From the NCBI GenBank assembly GCA_037953745.1, contig JBAKBP010003143.1:95693-159692 (forward strand): a stretch of DNA of 64,000 bases, given 5' to 3'. The notes below the pieces were generated by a model. The model did not search any database, was not told the DNA's origin, and worked only from the letters and a program-made list of their open reading frames with translations. Within the stretch, counting starts at the first letter, position 1; each line of letters starts with the position of its first letter. Shown here piece by piece: positions 44,216 through 56,603 of this stretch. Position numbers and translations under genes: made by a program. This DNA comes from Lithodes maja. Its lineage: Eukaryota; Arthropoda; Malacostraca; Decapoda; Lithodidae.

Positions 44216-45544
44216 ATACAACAACAGCATAGTTTTATATTGGCTTTGCAAAACCGAAAAAACTACAAACAACACGTGTCCGTATGAACACTGTCAGATG
44301 GTTACAGCCAACCCGCTGGGAATCAGAAGGAGCCTGAAACAGGCACCCCAGAGACGCAGTCCTGGGGAGCCACAGACACCCACTCGCCGGGGAAACAAGC
44401 CTGTTTTTAAACCATGTGTGGCCAAAACTCGGCAACCAGCCGGGTTTTTTCATGGTGTAACCGAGAAAAACCCGCCGGAAATAACCCACCCCGTCCAGAT
44501 ACCATCTGAACGCAACACAGGACCAAGGCGTAGCCAAAACACAACTAACGCCGGGCCCAACATAGTCCGTGGAATTAGCCAATACACAACTAACCCAGGA
44601 CACATAAATAGTCCGTGGAATTAGCCAATACACAACTAAACCAGGACACACATCACACAGTAGTACATATTTAGAAAATAAATCAATAACACTTGTATAT
44701 GTGGTAAAGCTACGAGAGGCTGGCTAGGCCTAGGCAGACGGATAACATTAACATGTCGGAATATAAACAAAAAGCACTGAATTATATCACAACAGGAACC
44801 ACCGCCAACACACCACTGTAGCAAATACTTCCGGCAAAGGGAAGAACTGACTCGGGACCCAGAAAAAACTTCACTAAGTGAAGAAAAATACGCTGGGAAC
44901 GTCAGCAAAAATACGCTACCTCATCAGAAAGATAAAAGGAAGCAATAACGCGTAATGAAAGCCGCCTGCATCACAAAGCTAGCTAACTGTGAAAAAGTTC
45001 ACCTGTCCACAACCGGACCACGAGGGTACATCCGAAATAGATGCCCCAAACACACGACCCAAAATACACTGCACTGCGGGCAACCAGCCCAGGACACTCC
45101 TGCTACGCATATCCTAACCTTACTCGATACATCCCGGAGTAAACAAATGAGAAAAAACTCACTAGGGACGCAGCAAATGCGGAACCAGCGGAGCGTGGAG
45201 AGACACGTCCGGGCCGGCTGACCGCAGAGCAGAGAAGGAAGAATTACGCCTGAATCAGCGTCTGGTCAAAGATCCACACAAGTACATCCACGATATGATG
45301 GAAAGCTTATTGGATAGTTATTCTTATTTTCTTTTTGTTTTTTATTTTTTACAAAGTTTTTTCGGAGTGAGAACCCAATTCATAATGACTGAAGCCATGA
45401 GTGAGGTCGCGTGCACTCATGATGAAGGCTCCTCAGATTTTAAATGCTCTGCGCGGTAGATTCAAACTACGGCGGATTAGTGTTTGAAGAGGATGCCTTA
45501 TGTAATAGGCATGTTTGTCAATGATGGAGGGGCCACTAATAAAT
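44216..45544 (-). mobile_element. DIRS element E, left terminal repeat and leader
   Basis: The left terminal repeat is 45234-45544, ending in GGAGGGGCCACTAATAAAT like copy B. The leader follows with a triple repeat of about 52 bp (GGAATTAGCCAATACACAAC, 44560-44645). Only leader and gag starts follow; no RT or YR of this copy is present. Confidence 0.8.
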
Positions 45545-45842
45545 AGGCGGGTGACACTATAAAACCATACCTTACACTCTCAATTTCCCGGGTGCCCTAG
45601 GCCTTATTTCAATAAGGCCCGGGTACCGAGGCCCAGGTACCAAGACTACCGAGTATGGAGACAGTCCCGGGTAACCAGACGGGCGGGTGACACAATAATA
45701 CCATACAAATATAAAGTCAAACCCGAGTTCATGTAGACTACAACCAACCACCCCTGCATTATAATACCGAGTGGTATTATAACCCACACCAAACCTAAAA
45801 GATAAACCCAGCCAGGTACTAACAAATTATGGGTCGGGTACT
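45545..45842. other. Spacer between DIRS E and an RTE-like LINE
   Basis: No gene is seen. CCCGGGTA-type words and a TATAATACC...GGTATTATA inverted repeat (45760-45782) are present. Confidence 0.5.
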
Positions 45843-45853
45843 GTCAAGATGAA

Positions 45854-48800
45854 TCATCATCATCATCATCATCATCTCCGACGCCTTGCTTCCCCCTGGG
45901 AAACCCCCACTAGAGGATGGCCATGACAGAAACGTCTCCAAGCTACTTTGTCAAGACATGCCTCCTTTGCCCGTGCCACAATGCCCCTTCCACTACGTGG
46001 AAGTTTTTCTTCAATATATTTTTCCACTTTCTTTTCCCATACCATAGGTGGTCTTCCACTACTAGCGGTTCCACTCACCTGACTCCCATATATCTTTCTT
46101 GGCATTCTGTCTTCATCCATTCTCTGAACATGACCATACCACCTCAAAGTACTTCTCTTTATCCACTCAACCACACCACAATCAATGCCCAAAGCCTGCT
46201 CTTCCATTCCAAAGGACTCGTACACTTCCCTATTACTTGGCCCATCTAGCCTATTCATGCCAGCTGCCATTCTGAAAAAGCTCATCTCCACAGCTCTTAG
46301 TTTGAAGAGGTCCTCGTCACTTGCCGTCCATGTCTCGCTTCCATACGAGAGTGTTGGGAGCAGCACACTGTTTCTCAGTGACTTTTTGACTTCCTGGCTA
46401 ACCATTCTTCCTTTGAGAATACTATCAAGTTCTCCAATCACTTTTCTCCCTTGCATTTTTCTCTCTTTTATCTCACTCTCCATTTTACCATATTTGCATA
46501 GTACAGCTCCCAAATACTTGAAACTTTCAACCTCTTCTAGTACTTCATTTTTCAATTTTATTTTACAACTTTTCTTGTGTTCTTTCTTGATTCTATATTG
46601 TTCCTTAAAATCTATAGTTTCATGCATTCTTCTCTCAAACACCATTACCTTACATTTCCCTACATTGACCTTTAACTTTCTCTTTTCACATACCCTGTCA
46701 AAGTCAGTGACCACTCTCTGAAGTTCTTCAGCATTTTCCGCCAACAGGACTGCATCGTCCGCATATAGGCATGTTAAAATCTTCCATGTTCTTCCCTCTG
46801 ATTCCAGTCTAGCTCCCACACCCATTGATACAGCCCTACATTCCCTAATCACTCCATCCATGTATATATTGAACAACCAAGCTGACATGACACATCCCTG
46901 TCTTACACCTACATTGACCTCAAAACTTTCACTTAACTTATCCCCTACCTTCACATTTGCCATTGCATTCCTATAAAAAGATTTTACTGCCATTAGCAAC
47001 TTTCCTCCCACACCATATACTATTAACACATCCCACAGGCCCTCCCAGTCTACTTTGTCGTAGGCTTTTTCCAAATCCATGAATGCTGCATACAGTTTTC
47101 TGTTTTTGGCCAGATACTTCTCTACCAACAATCGCATTGAGGCTATCTGGTCAACGCAGCCCCTGCCCTTTCTGAAACCTCCCTGTTCCTCGCCTATTTT
47201 GTCATCCGTTATCTTCTGTAGCCTCTGTGTTACTACTCTTGCGTGTACCTTTCCAGGTATGCTAAGCAAGCTAATTCCCCTATAATTCTTACACTCTTCT
47301 TTACTACCCTTCCCTTTGTACAAGGGTACTATCACTGCTTTCCTCCAGTCCTCTGGTACACTTTCCTTTTCCCATGCTAATTTACATAACCTATGCATTA
47401 TGTCAACAGCTTCTTCTCCTCCATATCTCAGCATTTCACCTGGGATGTTATCTACTCCAGCAGCTTTGCCCATTTTAAGTCTATTGATTGCTTCTTTTAC
47501 TTCTTCTCTTCTTATCTGGCTTTCAACTACCCTGTTTATTCTACCTCTCTCCATTCCTATGGATGAGATCTTTGCCTTCCCCCTACTCTTTACAGCTAAG
47601 CTACTAAAATGATCTTTCCATACTTTCACCACACCATCACCCTCTACCACTTCCCCATTCATGTCCCTCATCCTACCACCTGAGACACTCTCAGTCTTCT
47701 TCCCTCTGGCTTCTTTCACAGCTCTGTAGTATGCTTTCCTGTCATTCAGAAACTGTTCACTAATCTTTCTCCCATATGCCTCATCTGTCTTCCTTTTAGC
47801 GTCTTGTATCGCCCTCTTCACTCTGTTTCAAATGCTTATATTCTTCTTTCCTCGCATCTCTAGTTTCTCTAGGTATATTCTTTTGCAGCATACTCTTTCT
47901 GAACTCTTTCTTCTTTTTCACTATTTCTTCTATCTCTTTACTAAACCATGCGTTACCTTTCTTCTTCCACATTTTAAAGGTTTTCTTCCCACATACTTTC
48001 TCAGCTGCTTTAATCATGGAGTCTCTTGTACCTTTCCATACTTCGTCTACAGTATTTCCCAGATCTATCATAACATCCATGTCCTTTATAGTCTCTTTCA
48101 GGATGTCCTTGTATTTTGTTGCATTACATTCTTCATTTAATTTTCTCACATTTATTCTCTCTACTGTCAGTTTTCTCTCTTTCCTCTCATATTTCCACTC
48201 ATTCCTTATCCTCACTTTTGTCAGCACTGTATAGTGGTCTGATCCCGTCAGCATACCTCTTACAGCTTTTGAATCTAAAATTCTTCCTTTTAGTCCGGAG
48301 TCCATCATGGCGTAGTCAATTAGAGATTTCTGTTCCTGCTCACCTTCACCTCTGTGCCATGTATATCTATGAATGTGACGATGTTCAAAAAATGTGTTAG
48401 CCAGAAACATCTCTCTCTCCGCACATACTTCTAAAAGGAAGTCACCATTCATATTCATACCCTCCACACCCCATTTACCTACTATACCTTCTATCTCCTC
48501 GTTTCCAACTCTACCATTCATGTTGCCTACTAATATTACTTGTGTACACTCTTGCCTTTCTCTTATACATTTATTGACTTTATTCCAAAATTTTCTATTT
48601 TCTTCCGCACCTTTCCCAGTTTCTTGGTTGACTGGTGCATAGACACACATAAAAGTATACCTATCTATCCCAATCTTGCACTCACATCATACAATTCTTG
48701 AGTCCACGCATCCATAGTTTTTCACACACTTCCTCAACCTTTCTGACAAAATTACTGCTACCCCTTCCTTTTTCTTACGTTTATATCCTGCATCCAATCC

Positions 48801-49596
48801 AGACCAGACAACCCATCCTTCCCCACCCCACAAATCATGCTCACTCTCACCATCCCACACTCCAGAACCCAACAGGTGCGTCTCTCCTACCCCACACACA
48901 TCCACACATCCATCTTTAAGCTCTCGCATCAGACACTCTCTCTTGCTAAAATCATTTATGCCATTGGCATTGAAGGCACAGACACGGAGCACGCTTTCCT
49001 TCACCCGAACGACGTTTCCACCACTTTTCTGCTTTGTTCCTCCACCCCCGAGGGGGTCCTGGCCGGCAGCATACCGAGCACAGTTGTTTCCCAGGAGGAC
49101 TTGGGGCCTGGACATAATGCCTCCAAACAGGGCGCCGGATTGTCAAAAGTATACTAAAAGAAAAACTAAAAACTGATACCAACATCAGTAAAAAAACATA
49201 CAACACAGTAAAAATGAAAATATTAAGAAGATAGGGAGAACAAAAATATACAGGGGACAACAGAAATATAGTTACAAGGGGGATAATTTTTATAGTGGAA
49301 ATTAAAAGAGGATTTAAAATTAAAAACAAAGTGTGCTGCTGAAGAAAATAGCACACCCGCCCTCCCCTTTAGTTCCACCGTCAAGCAAAAATAAAAATGT
49401 TAGAAATTTTAAAGGGAGGATTAAAATAAGGACGGTGTAATAACGAGGCTACCTCGAGAAGGCGGGGTAGGACTTACTTACCGTAACTAGTCACGGTAAG
49501 CTACAGAGGTGCGTTTTAGCAAGACTTTAACCAATACCGTACTCATATGCAGATGACAGGACCTCTAAACCTCATTGGTTACGATACTGCCACTGC
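45854..49596 (-). mobile_element. Full-length RTE-like LINE with 11-bp target-site duplication
   Basis: GTCAAGATGAA occurs at 45843-45853 and 49597-49607. Between them lie a 5' UTR of about 480 bases, one EN-RT coding region broken by two frameshifts, and a 3' tail of GAT repeats on the element strand. The copy is 3.74 kb. Confidence 0.88.
45872..49115 (-). pseudogene. RTE-like LINE endonuclease-RT polyprotein, two frameshifts
   Basis: The start is at 49115 (MSRPQVLLGNN). The first block (to 48687) has FNANGIND and GVGETHLL of the AP-type endonuclease. The second (48650-47796) has VGNMNGRVG, KSLIDY and SDHYTVL. The third (47821-45872) has GKAAGVDNI, QGGFRKGRG, DLEKAYDKV, RQGCVMSAW and LYADD, the RT active site. 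The C-terminal part has YGSETW, WYGHVQRMDEDR and ACLDKVAWRRF, a style seen in the RTE clade. The endonuclease motif usually written GDMN reads GNMN here, while the LINE at 1-2150 has GDMN, so this copy may be catalytically impaired besides being frameshifted. Confidence 0.85.
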
Positions 49597-50329
49597 GTCA
49601 AGATGAAGACAGACCTTATTTATGAATTTATGAAGACGGTACTTATGAATAATTTATTCAAAATAAACAATAAAGACACGAGTTAGGCTACTTGTGTGGA
49701 TCTTTGACCAGACGCTGACTCAGGCGTCATTCTTCCTTCTCTGCTCTGCGCTCAACCAACCCGGACGTGCCTCCCCACGCTCCGCTGGTTCCGCATTTGC
49801 TGCGTCCCTAGTGAGTTTTTTCTCATTTGTTTACTCCGGGATGTATCGAGTAAGGTTAGGATATGCGTAGCAGGAGTGTCCTGGGCGGGTTGCCCGCAGT
49901 GCAGTGTATTTTGGGTCGTGTTTTGGGGGCATCTATTTCGGGTGTACCCTCGTGGTCCTGTTGTGGACATGTGAACTTTTTCACAGTTAGCTAGCTTTGT
50001 GATGCAGGCGGCTTTCATTACGCGTTATTTTTGCTTCCTTTTATCTTTCTGATGAGGTAGCTTATGTTTTGCTGACGTTCCCAGCGTATTTTTCTTCACT
50101 TAGTGAAGTTTTTTCTGGGTCCCGAGTCAGTTCTTCCCTTTGCCGGAAGTATGTGCTACAGTGGTGTGTTGACGGTGGTTCCTGTTGTGATATACTTCAG
50201 TGCTTTTTGTTTATATTACGACATGTTTACTTTTATGTCCGTCTGCCTAGGCCTAGCCAGCCTCTCGTAGCTTTGCCACATGTACAAGTGTTATTGATTT
50301 ATGTTATAAATATGTACTACTGTATCATG

Positions 50330-51115
50330 TGTGTCCTGGTTTAGTTGTGTATTGGCTAATTCCATGGACTATTTATGTGTCCTGGGTTAGTTGTGTATTG
50401 GCTAATTCCACGGACTATTTTGTGGGTCCGGGGTTAGTTGTGTTTTGGCTAACTCCTCGGTCTTGTGATGCGTTCAGTTGGTATCTGGGCGGGGTGGGTT
50501 GCCTTTTCCGGCGGGTTTTTTCTCGGTTACACCGTGAAAAACCCGGCTGGTGGCCGAGTTTTGACCACGCGTGGTTTTAAAAACAGGCTTGTTTCCCCGG
50601 CGAGTGGGTGTTTGTGGCTCTCCAGGACTGCGTCTCTGTGGTGGAGCCTGTATCAGACTCCCTATGAAATCCCGGCGGGATGACTGTACCCACCTAAAAC
50701 AGTGTTCATGCGGACACGTGTTGTTTTTTCCCGGTTTTGCAAAGCCAGTAAAAGCTATCTGTTGTTGTTTGGTTTTCCTCCCCGGCGATCTTTTACAAAG
50801 AAGTGGGGATAGGCACAATTGGGGTTAACGTTATAAACTTTTAATCACATCCGGCGGGTGCACCTTGGAAGGGTGGGATGGGCGAATTTGCAAAATTCAG
50901 TTTAGTTGACCAGACAATTGAGGGATGCTTTTTGTATCGCCACCTTCAACATACGGCAATTTAGGGCACAATTGGGGTTAACGTTTTTAATTTCACACCC
51001 GGCGGGTGCTCCTTGGAAGGGTGGGAATAACGAATTTGCAATTCAGTATAGTTGACCAGACAATTGAGGGATACATTTTGTATCGCCGCCTTCAACATAC
51101 GGCGATCTAAAAGAC
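50330..51115 (+). repeat. DIRS leader repeats, copy C
   Basis: Three units of the GTTAGTTGTGTATTGGCTAA type (50340-50455) are followed by two 190-bp units with CCGGCGGGTGCACCTTGG and CCGGCGGGTGCTCCTTGG (50800-51115). Confidence 0.75.
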
Positions 51116-51536
51116 ACTTCGGGAGAAGTCAGATCTCGTATTTTGTCAGGCTTCCCGGTTTTGATCTGCGAGATAATACGGGGGCCGGCGTCTTTTTTAG
51201 GGGTGTTTTTTCCAAATGAAATCTTGAAACCACCACCACCGGGAAGACTAAATCAGTTATAAACGCCATGCTGGTTTTTATACCATGTCAGAGGGTATTC
51301 ATAAATCTTTTGGACAGGTTGAGATATTCTGAAATCTTTACTTAGGAATCCCACCGCGTAGCGAGCTGTAGTCATTGAGTATTGCATCTCGTTACCCGGC
51401 GGGTTATTTAACACTTGTGTGCGAACATGTTGGGTTAACCTTATGAGCATTAATTCCTGGAAATTTTCTTTTTTTCCGGAGCTGGGTCCCGGCGGGTCTA
51501 TAGAGAACCTGGAGAAGTTTTCCACCAGTCTCTGTC

Positions 51537-54179
51537 ATAGCTACCTTTGCCCCTGTCTTTGCTTTGTGCATTACGCCCTCCTGTTCAGGTATCCTTATCT
51601 TTGCACACACCCTTTGCATTAAATGTGTTAAATGTCTCGACCGCTCAAGGGGTCTGTGGGTTATGCGGAACTGTACCTTTTGCTCTCAGTTAAGCCATAA
51701 AGTTTTGCTAGACAATGATAAGACCGCGGCGGTCGCTTTACGGGAGGTTAGGCAGCAGATGACCTCTTATACTACCACAGTGGCTCATAAGTCACTTCAA
51801 TGCGATAACTTAGCCCTTTGGGATAAGTTACTAATTGAGCACCCCCCTATTAAACGTCCCTCTAGAGTAACTGTACGAAAGTCGGCAGAGACTGGACAGG
51901 GTATTACTCTTGCTCCAGCCCCAGGCACATCTAAGAGACCGCGAGAACCTACGCCCCCGGTGGCAGCCTCATCACGGGCGCGGTCCAGGTCCAGGTCACC
52001 TCTTAGACAGCAGCTGCCTAGTCTCTCTTCTTCGCCGGCGAGTAAGAAGAACAAGACAGAGGGGTCCACAAGTGATTTTAGTGAGAAATCTACAAAGTCC
52101 AAAGGCAGTTCTAGGTCGCACCGGAGCCACAAATCCTCCAGAAAAGATTCGCATGAACGAAAGGCCTCTCGGCGTTCACCGGAGTCTAGTGCCTCTCGTC
52201 ATGCCTCTACTCCCGACATAGCTAATATTCAGTCTAATGAGGCTAGTGTAGTGTCAGCAACAGCAGACAGTTTACCAATTAGCATTCTAACCTTAGAATT
52301 GGAGAGTTCGGTGGACAGTGATCGTCCTTTAGCAGAGTCAACAGACTCCCAAGGGAGTGCAGGCCACGGCCTGGGGGTATGGCGGTATTCTCGACCAGGG
52401 ACTGAAAGCCCACGTCTGGCTCAAGATACACAAACAGTGGCTGAGGTCCACCGGGACGCGGCGATCCCATCGTCCATCCCAGACTTGACTTGGCAACACG
52501 ACGGGATTCCGGCTTCGGCGTAATCCTCTCACGGGGAGCCAGATGACAAAGACGAGGTATCTATAATCTCGGACATGGAGGTGCAAGAGTCGGGTTCAGT
52601 TTTAGACGACGCACAGGATCGGACTGATTCACCGCTGAGTTCGTCATCAACTAAATTTGTCACGGCAGAGGAAATAGATGGGTTATTTGTTAATGCTCTA
52701 ACTAAATTTTTTGGCCAACAGCCGGAGACTCCTACAGTAGACCTAGGAGCTTCCATGACAGGTTCCAATGTTCGACCTCTGATGACTTCCATTGCCTTAG
52801 CTAAGATTCCTCACCCTCCCTCTATATCACCATCTGTGGTCGCTAGGCCTGCTTCGGCGGCACTGACTACTTCTAGTGTAAGGATGGTAACGGATGTGAA
52901 TCCGCCCCCTTTAGATAAAGCTCCGTTAAGAAAGGTAGCGATGCCCCTATTATACGGTCCCGACGAGTCATGGGTTCAATTGATCCCCACTAAACCAGAG
53001 GTCGCACAGCCCACCTTGTCAGGGGAACTTCCAGTGCCACGAGAGTGGGTAATCCAAGGCAATAAATCTAAAAAGTTACGAGCCTTGGATATTTTGGGGA
53101 ATGTACTAGATGTTAATGTTAAGGCCATTCCTAACTATTATCACCAGGACTATTTTGTATATACTGCTACACCTGCCCTGCCCCCTGCCTCAGCTTCAAA
53201 GCTGTTTTCTGACTGGTCCAAGCATGATGGTTTTCATGACATAAAAACACTATCAGCTCTCACTCCAGAATTAGATTTGCAAACTGTCACAGACACAGCC
53301 GCTAATCCAGTGTTGAAGGTGGGGCAGTTGGGCCCGGGACCTTGGGTGGAATGGGAGACGGAGGCTCAGAACTTTGCGACCACCTTCACCTCGAAATCTT
53401 CCCACCAAATTCCTCAGGATAGTCATTCTTGGTTCTCTATGCCAGTGTGTTCTGCTGGCGGAGTCCCATCTGCTTTGTTTGCTTTCTTAGCTGCCCCCAA
53501 AATCAATCTATGTGAACTCAAGGACCCTTTCACTACACCTTCCCCAACTCACCTAGACCGGGAATTTAGGCTACGGGGGAAAGCGTATAGACTTTTCTCC
53601 CAATACATTGTGACGCACCAGGTGGCAAAATCAATGCTACGGTCTACTCAGGCAATCGCAGACGCGGATGCCAGAAGATCGATTGAACTGTCTCGGCGAT
53701 TGCTCCTTCAGACGTCGATTCAGTCGTTGGGTGATATTCGCACAGCCTTGCTTGAGGCAGTACGAGCGAGACAAGATCTCAGGATGTCCCTGGTAAGAAA
53801 ACTTCCTGATCGAATTGCGAATCAGGTGGTCATGTCACCAGTGCTAACTCCCTCTTTAATGTCCCCAGATGTGTGGAGAACTGTTTTTAATATGGCTCAG
53901 GCCTTTAAACATAGTCCCACCCCTTCTAAGAAACCTGCCTTTAACTTTCCCAAACCCAAGCCAGTCGCAAAAGCGCAGCCGGGGGGATCTAAGCCCTTTC
54001 ACCTACCTAAGTCCTCTTCCCCCCAAGGTCAGTACAGGTATAGACAGGGTAAGTTTACAGGTCAGAAAGGACGAGGCTATAACAAACCAGGTCAGAGCCC
54101 GTCTTCTGCCAACGCCGGCCAGCCGGCTAAGCGTCCATCACCACCGCCTCCACCACCTCCACCACCATCAAAAAAATAA
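51537..54179 (+). pseudogene. DIRS gag-like protein, copy C, start lost and one stop
   Basis: The codon aligned with the start of copies A and B is ATA (51537-51539). The 881-codon frame has a single stop, TAA at 52521-52523. It keeps the Cys-rich N-terminus (CIKCVKC, CTFC), the RS-like region (RARSRSRSPLRQQ), the conserved middle and a basic, Pro-rich tail (PPPPPPPPPSKK). The length without frameshift shows the natural size of the family protein. Confidence 0.85.
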
Positions 54180-54865
54180 AGTCTCTTTCACTCCCGGGGC
54201 CGGTCTCACGGCGGGTGGATCCGAGGGTAGTACAGCCGGCGAACCCTTGTCTGCTAACTGGGTCGTTCCGAACGTGTCACCAAGCATGGCCGTTAAATAC
54301 TTGGGCAAGGATGGTGGCACGCAAAGGCATCACTTGGCAGTGGCTCCGGCGACCTCGTTTACGTCAGCCGACAACGGCGAATCTAGTTTCATTAGAGGTG
54401 GAGTCACTGATCAAGGAAATGATAGCCAAGAATGTCATCATCCCGGTCCCTCCAAATTACCCAGTCTTCACATCCAAGCTATTTTTGGTACCCAAAAGGG
54501 ACAGTGTTCAGATGAGACCCGTCGTAGACCTGTCTTATCTGAACCTTCACATTCACAACGAGTCATTCAGGATGTTGAGAGTGCATCAAATCAGGCTAAC
54601 ACTTCCGCCGGGAGGATGGATGTGTTCCTTAGACCTGACAGACGCTTGTTGGCACGTCTCGGTAAACAAAAGATTTCAACGGTTTCTGGCCTTACGGATC
54701 AGGCATCAAAATTATGTTTTTCAGAGGATGCCATTTGGATTGAACCTGGCACCTCGCTTATTCACGAAATTAGTCCGGCAAGCCCTGATGCCATTGTTAA
54801 AACAAGGGATCAGGATATTGTGGTACCTAGACGACTGGCTAGTGGTGGCAGAGACGGAGCAAGTA

Positions 54866-55263
54866 CAGTAGGGTCCCGCATAAAACGAGTCTCGATTAAA
54901 ACGACCGACCTAAAATATTAATATTTAATTTTCGATCAGAACGAATGTGATCACATAAAACGAGTCCGCCGCCAAAGTGGGGCAAATCCGAGGAGTTTTC
55001 ATATAGAGCGCCGAAATATCGTACAAAACGTACGAAATATCGTCGCTTTGTACGAAATATAGTTCGCTTTGTACGAAATATCGTCGCTTTGTACGAAACA
55101 TCGTTAGCTTTGTACGAAATATTGTTCGCTTTGTACGAAAATGTTCGCTTACAGTGAACATTGACGATATTGCGCCACCAAAATGCTGCGTTCACATCAA
55201 ACGAAATCGCATAAAACGCCCTCGTTTATCGACCATAAACTCGTTTTATGTGAGACCCTACTG
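54866..55263. mobile_element. pogo/Tigger-like MITE with internal 20-bp repeats
   Basis: TA flanks at 54864-54865 and 55264-55265. The terminal repeats start CAGTAGGGTC and continue with CATAAAACGAGT on both sides. A run of about six units of the type GTACGAAATATCGTCGCTTT fills 55029-55150. No coding capacity. Confidence 0.88.
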
Positions 55264-56603
55264 TATGCATAAATCATGTCAACATAACATTAAATCATGT
55301 CAAAACTCTAGGGTTCAAGGTCAACCTGGTAAAGTCAAACCTTGTTCCCTCACGAGTAGTTCAGTGGTTTGGGACACAGCCGCTCTCACTCTGAGTCAGA
55401 GTGTGGACAATCGAAACAAATTTCGCAGGAAACTGTTCCTGTTCCTTCACAGTCTGACTACGACACGGAGAATCTGGGAGTCTCTGGTCGGCTCTCTCAA
55501 CTGGATTCAACTAACTGTAATGTTGGGCCGGTTGAAAGTAAAGCGTTTAATATTGGAGGGCAACAAATATTTTCCGCTATTGCCGGCGGAAAAATTATGG
55601 CCCATCCCAAAATTAATCCACACCTTACTAGCGGTCTGGGCGAAGAGGGAAATGTTGCACTCAGTAATGTCATGGACCTCTCCTCCGCCGACGGAATGGG
55701 TTGTTGTTGTTGTTGTTGTTCCCTAAGCTGCCTGGCCGAACAGCCCCGAGTCCCTGAGAAAGGCCATGGCCACGATCGGGCTTTCCCACAGAGCTCTCAT
55801 TGAGTGTAGATTGTGTTGTTGGCGTCAGTGGTTGTGTGAAATGCAGTCTTCTATGATGTGTTTAATGGTATGGGGTGCTGTGTTACATCCCGGGCAGGTG
55901 TCGACAACGGAGTCATCCAGTCTCTTCTGATAGCTCAGGAGAGCTGGATGGTGTCCGCATCTCAGCCTGGCCAGGTGGACTCTGTCCTCGCGAGGAAGGG
56001 AGGATTCGGAAGGATGGATTTCGGGAGGTCGTGCATGCAGCTGCGTGTTGTCTGTGAGTGAGTGGATGGATCGGTGAGAGATATGAGTATGGATGTGCTT
56101 CTGGAAGTTGGTTCGGAGTGGGCAGGGAGGGAGAGAGGACAATAATTGTGTGTGATACCGTGTGCTGGGTGTTGTTTTGATATTTCTTGGTGTCTGTGGG
56201 TGTGTTGCCATGTAGTTTAGTGGGTGGTCTTGGTTCGTGGAGGCTGCTGCCAGGAATTGAGTGCCTCTCATGTCCAGATGGTCTTTGACTTTGAGGATTT
56301 TGGTTTCTTGATGTAGGTGATCTGTGGGTGCAGTAGCTGTGCAGCCTGTAATGATCTTCAGGGCTTTGTTTTGAATAGTCTGTAAGGTCTTATGATGTGT
56401 TTCAGCTAGGTTAGAAGCCCAGGCTGGGCTTGCGTATTCCATCACTGATCTTATGTATTGTTTATATACTGTGGTGGTAGTTTCTTTGTTGTGTCCAAAT
56501 TTTGTGTGATCAAGTGACCTGAGGGCGTTAAGTCTGGGTGTCAGTTTCTTTTTAATGTTTGTGGTGTGCTGTTTGAATGTCATATGAGTATCATATGTTA
56601 CTC

